A stretch of 10,885 nucleotides of DNA from Gemmatimonadota bacterium (GTDB lineage Bacteria; Latescibacterota; UBA2968; UBA8231), in the NCBI GenBank assembly GCA_026706165.1, contig JAPOZF010000188.1:1-10885 (forward strand), read 5' to 3'. A program made the translations under genes and the position numbers. A model generated the notes under the pieces. That model had not been told where the DNA came from. It was given only the letters and a program-made list of their open reading frames with translations, and made no database searches. Of this stretch, positions 8,206-10,885 are shown piece by piece (position 1 is the first letter of the stretch; every line of letters starts with the position of its first letter).

Positions 8206-9348
8206 TCAGATGTACCCGGTCGAGCCGTCGGGGCGCACCGGGCAGGTCCGCTGCCAGTGGATGTACTGATCGCCCGAGACCGCCTCCTCGTCGACCTCGA
8301 CGCCGAGCCCGGGGCGGTCGCGCAGCTCGAGGTAGCCGTCCTTCGCCAGGTAGGGCTCGTCGACCCAGTCGTTCCACTCGGAACCGCGCGGATCTATGTA
8401 CTCGAGGATCTTGAAGTTGGCCGAGGCCGCGGCGAAGTGGAGGTTGACGGCGGTCGCCAGCGGCCCCATCGGGTTGTGCGGGGCGACGCTGACGTAGTGG
8501 GCCTCGGCGATGGCGGCGATCTTGCGCATTTCGAGGAGCCCGCCGCAGATGCAGACGTCCGGCTGGATGATGTCGGCTCCCTGGGCGGCGAGCAGGTCGA
8601 GGAACTCGAAGCGGCCGTAGAGCGATTCCCCGGTCGCCAGCGGCACCCGCATCTGGGCGCGCAGGCGCGCCCACTGGGGGATGTGCTCGGGCCGCAGCGG
8701 CTCCTCGTAGAAGAACGGGTCGTACGGGGCCAGGGCGTCGGCGAGCTGCAGGGCGCGGGCCGGCTCGAAGATCTTGGCGTGCGGGTCGAAGGCGAACTCG
8801 AAGCCGTCGGGGGAGTGGAGGCGCAGCTCCTCGAAGAACTTCGCCGCCTCGGAGCAGACGCGGCCCCAGCGGTCGGCGTCCGGGTCGAGGCGGTAGGGGC
8901 TGAGCTTGAAGGCGGTGAAGCCCCCCTCCTCGTGATGCCGCAGGGCCTGCTCGGCGGCTTCCTTGCCGCTGGCCCCGCCGATGCCGTGGTAGACCCGCAC
9001 GCGGTCGCGCACGGCGCCGCCGAGAAGCATGTAGACCGGCAAGCCCGCGGCCTTGCCGCTGATGTCCCACAGGGCGTGGTCGAGGGCGGAGATGGCCGGG
9101 TAGCCGACGCCTCCCGGGGGAAAGCGGAACTGCTGGTGCAGCTTCATCATGACGTACTCGATGCGCCGCGGGTCCTCTCCCTTGATCATCTCGAACAGGT
9201 AGTCGGCCACCGGCTCGACGGAGAGCTCGGGGCCGGTCGAGTACGCCTCCCCCCAGCCGTGCACGCCCTCGTCGGTCTCGACCTTGAACAGGGCCCGGGG
9301 GCGGTTGCCGTAGCGGGCGATGAACGTCTTTATGGCGGTGATTTTCAC
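8206..9348 (-). CDS. enolase-superfamily acid-sugar dehydratase (mandelate racemase/galactonate dehydratase type)
   Basis: A 380-residue enzyme of the mandelate racemase/muconate lactonizing group. The N-terminal capping domain (1-115, WGEAY, SALDHALWDISGKAAGLPVY) precedes a barrel with K148 in FKLSPY, D188 and H190 in FDPH, E215 in YEEP, E241 in TGESLYGRFEF, D264 in QPD and H291 in APHNPMGPLA. The D/E/E Mg2+ ligands and the two histidines match D-galactonate dehydratase, which removes water from an aldonic acid. The closing block PGLGVEVDEEAV is also typical. The substrate could be another acid sugar. The start is GTG 9348, with GGAG (9360-9357) 8 bases upstream; the frame is open much further, but that part overlaps the GH88 gene in another frame. 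The gene begins 14 bases after the GH88 stop, so the two form an operon. The joint context suggests breakdown of uronic-acid-containing sugars. The subgroup is firm, the substrate is not. Confidence 0.88.
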   Translation of the reverse strand: MKITAIKTFIARYGNRPRALFKVETDEGVHGWGEAYSTGPELSVEPVADYLFEMIKGEDPRRIEYVMMKLHQQFRFPPGGVGYPAISALDHALWDISGKAAGLPVYMLLGGAVRDRVRVYHGIGGASGKEAAEQALRHHEEGGFTAFKLSPYRLDPDADRWGRVCSEAAKFFEELRLHSPDGFEFAFDPHAKIFEPARALQLADALAPYDPFFYEEPLRPEHIPQWARLRAQMRVPLATGESLYGRFEFLDLLAAQGADIIQPDVCICGGLLEMRKIAAIAEAHYVSVAPHNPMGPLATAVNLHFAAASANFKILEYIDPRGSEWNDWVDEPYLAKDGYLELRDRPGLGVEVDEEAVSGDQYIHWQRTCPVRPDGSTGYI

Positions 9349-9362
9349 GCTCGCAGCTCCAT

Positions 9363-10736
9363 TCAACGGAAGAAGACGGGATAGGGACCGCCCTCGGCCT
9401 CGCGCTTGATCAGCAGCATCAGCTCGAGGGCGTGGTAGTCGCCCCACATCGACGATTCGCCGCAGGGGATGCGGCGGCCGCGCGGAACGTGGTCCCAGCC
9501 GTTGGGACGGTGGTAGATCGAGTGCAGGATCAGCCCCTCGTGGGAGCGCCTGGCCGACAGATACGGTTCCGCCAGCAGGGCGGCGGCGATGGTGAAGGCG
9601 GCGGCGCGGTAGCGGTTTCCGCGCCTGCGGTCCCCCTTCGACAGGATGTAGTTCCCCAGGCGCAGGTACCCCTGGCCGCAGATGGCCGCAGCGGAGCTGT
9701 CCAGCGGTTCGACGTCGTTGTGGGGGTCCGAGGGCTGTCCGGCGATGTCGCCGAACCCGGCGACTCCCGGGGCGCCGGTGTCCCAGAACGGAACCCCGTC
9801 GGCGAAGCTGTTGCGGATGTGGAACTCCGCCGTGGACAGGGCGGCCCGTTCCGTCGCCGCCACGAGCCTGCGCTTGCCGCCGAACGGCTGGAGGGCGGCC
9901 GCCGGCAGCGTCTCGAAGTACTCGAGGAGCTCGGCGCTGCCGCACAGGATCCAGGCGAGGCCGCGAGTCCAGGTCGAAAACGGGGAGTATCCCTGCTGCG
10001 TGCTCGGGCATCGGTAGTTGCCGTCGTTGGTGTTGAAGATCGACTCGTGGGCGACGCGGCCGTCGACGTCGAAGGCGTCGCGCCCCTCGCCGTAGTAGAC
10101 GTTGAACTCGAAGGTGGTCAGCGCGTGCACGACGGCCCGTCCGAGAAGGTCGATCGCCTCGTCCCCTTCTCCCATCAGCACGTGGCCGAGGCGGTCGGCG
10201 AGACAGAGGATGCGCAGCGACCGCAGGGTGTCGGAGAACAGCGAGTGCGGCCCGTTGAAGGAGTGGATGAACCCCCCGCCTCCTGCCGCCGGGGTCCAGC
10301 GCGCCGCCTGCACCGCCCCCGACAGCTTGACGGCCAGCTCGTAGAGGGCCAGCTCGCTGCGGTCCATCGGCAGGCGGCCCTCAAGCATCAGGCGCCGCAG
10401 GTTGCCGTAGGTCGACAGGTTGTTGAAGCCGTGGTCGTGGACGCCGACGTGGGAGACGTGGGGCGCCATCCTGGCGAGGGTGGCGCCGCGGCCGATGTCG
10501 AGGAACTCCTCCTCGCTGGTCATGTCGTACTGGAGGATGGCGCATCCGTACTGGAACCCCTGGGTCCACTCCGTCCAGCCGCGGGTGGTGTAGCGGCCCG
10601 CCCGCGTGAAGACGGGGGCGCCCCGGTCGGGGCTCCAGGAATCGTTGATCCGGCGGATTTTGTGCGCCGACAGGGTCAGGAACCGGTCGATTGCCGGCGC
10701 CAGGGTGGAAGGCTTCCTGGTGCGATCGATTTTCAT
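9363..10736 (-). CDS. glycoside hydrolase family 88-type unsaturated uronyl hydrolase
   Basis: A 457-residue (alpha/alpha)6-barrel protein resembling GH88 unsaturated glucuronyl hydrolases. Recognisable blocks are HDHGFNNLSTYGNLRRL (100-116, D101), FSDTLRSLRILCLADRLG (167-184, D169), QQGYSPFSTWTRGLAWILCG (247-266), VPFWDTGAPG (315-324), PLDSSAAAICGQGYLRLG (344-361) and SSMWGDYHALELML (428-441). D101 and D169 correspond to the two Asp residues important in Bacillus UGL. Members hydrate the 4,5-unsaturated uronic acid left by polysaccharide lyases, releasing a keto-uronate. GH88 proteins are usually 370-400 residues, so this one is long. No signal peptide is visible, so it is probably cytoplasmic and acts on imported oligosaccharides. 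ATG 10736 has only a weak upstream purine stretch and no good ribosome binding site. It is followed by the acid-sugar dehydratase-like gene. GH105 is the main alternative family. Confidence 0.82.
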   Translation of the reverse strand: MKIDRTRKPSTLAPAIDRFLTLSAHKIRRINDSWSPDRGAPVFTRAGRYTTRGWTEWTQGFQYGCAILQYDMTSEEEFLDIGRGATLARMAPHVSHVGVHDHGFNNLSTYGNLRRLMLEGRLPMDRSELALYELAVKLSGAVQAARWTPAAGGGGFIHSFNGPHSLFSDTLRSLRILCLADRLGHVLMGEGDEAIDLLGRAVVHALTTFEFNVYYGEGRDAFDVDGRVAHESIFNTNDGNYRCPSTQQGYSPFSTWTRGLAWILCGSAELLEYFETLPAAALQPFGGKRRLVAATERAALSTAEFHIRNSFADGVPFWDTGAPGVAGFGDIAGQPSDPHNDVEPLDSSAAAICGQGYLRLGNYILSKGDRRRGNRYRAAAFTIAAALLAEPYLSARRSHEGLILHSIYHRPNGWDHVPRGRRIPCGESSMWGDYHALELMLLIKREAEGGPYPVFFR

Positions 10737-10825
10737 TCGTGCTCGTCAGTGTATTCGTTCGTGGCAGCAGCCGGTGACGGGTCCTTTGTTCTGGGAGCGG
10801 TGCCATCCCGGCCCGGGACGCTGAC

Positions 10826-10885
10826 TCAGCCGCCCCTCATCTGTTCCTCCCCCTGCTTCACTATGTCGACCCCGACCAGCCCCCC
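10826..10885 (-). CDS. C-terminal end of an unrecognised gene (partial at right edge)
   Basis: On the minus strand an open frame enters from the right edge and ends at TGA (10828-10826), giving the last 19 residues, GLVGVDIVKQGEEQMRG within a Gly-rich end. It is in the same orientation as the GH88 gene and 89 bases upstream of it, so it could be the preceding operon member. The fragment is too short to identify. Codon use is GC-rich like the neighbours. The spacer 10737-10825 holds no gene I can see. Confidence 0.4.
   Translation of the reverse strand, partial: GGLVGVDIVKQGEEQMRGG

Noticed and set aside
9349..10011. Long upstream extension of the enolase-superfamily frame
   Set aside because: It overlaps the GH88 gene in another frame and is low-complexity. 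GTG 9348 starts the conserved N-terminus and has a ribosome binding site.
10806..10818. TCCCGG-C-CCGGGA palindrome in the right-hand spacer
   Set aside because: The spacer base is too short for a hairpin loop without opening the stem, there is no T-run, and such GC palindromes are common in this composition.
8189..10829. CGCTGACTCAG present at both 8189-8199 and 10819-10829, each near a gene 3' end
   Set aside because: An 11-base match between two places in about 11 kb of skewed composition is expected by chance. There is no third copy and no further similarity.

Overview
This is a GC-rich, densely coding bacterial window, with third codon positions almost all G or C. It holds seven complete protein genes, a toxin-antitoxin pair counted among them, plus two genes cut by the window edges. 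I see no rRNA, tRNA, transposase, phage gene or CRISPR array. The phylum cannot be fixed from this sequence; the gene set fits a heterotrophic, GC-rich proteobacterium-like organism.

Positions 1-6676 (+) carry a co-oriented group. First comes the C-terminal part of a SoxA/MgdC-type oxidoreductase subunit (a BFD-type [2Fe-2S] domain followed by a GcvT domain). Next is a SoxG/MgdD-type gamma subunit, then a GlnT/GmaS-type glutamine synthetase and a full-length AcnA-type aconitase. The SoxA/SoxG-like pair beside a GlnT/GmaS enzyme is the pattern of the N-methylglutamate route for methylamine (or related N-methyl amine) use. In that route GmaS makes gamma-glutamylmethylamide and a four-subunit, sarcosine-oxidase-like dehydrogenase oxidises N-methylglutamate and passes the C1 unit to folate. 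The other two subunits and the N-methylglutamate synthase genes would have to lie to the left, outside the window. Three spacers in this group hold short GC hairpins close to ribosome binding sites. A 55-bp perfect inverted repeat sits at the extreme left edge.

Positions 6677-7490 break the pattern. A more AT-rich spacer holds a 31-bp imperfect palindrome over the start of a VapB-like antitoxin gene, which overlaps a PIN-domain VapC-like toxin gene.

Positions 7491-10885 run on the minus strand. Reading right to left there is the last 19 codons of an unknown gene, a GH88-type unsaturated uronyl hydrolase, an acid-sugar dehydratase-like enolase-superfamily enzyme (14 bases after the GH88 stop), a long hairpin, and an isochorismatase-fold cysteine hydrolase. 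The GH88/enolase pair looks like a small uronic-acid catabolic operon.
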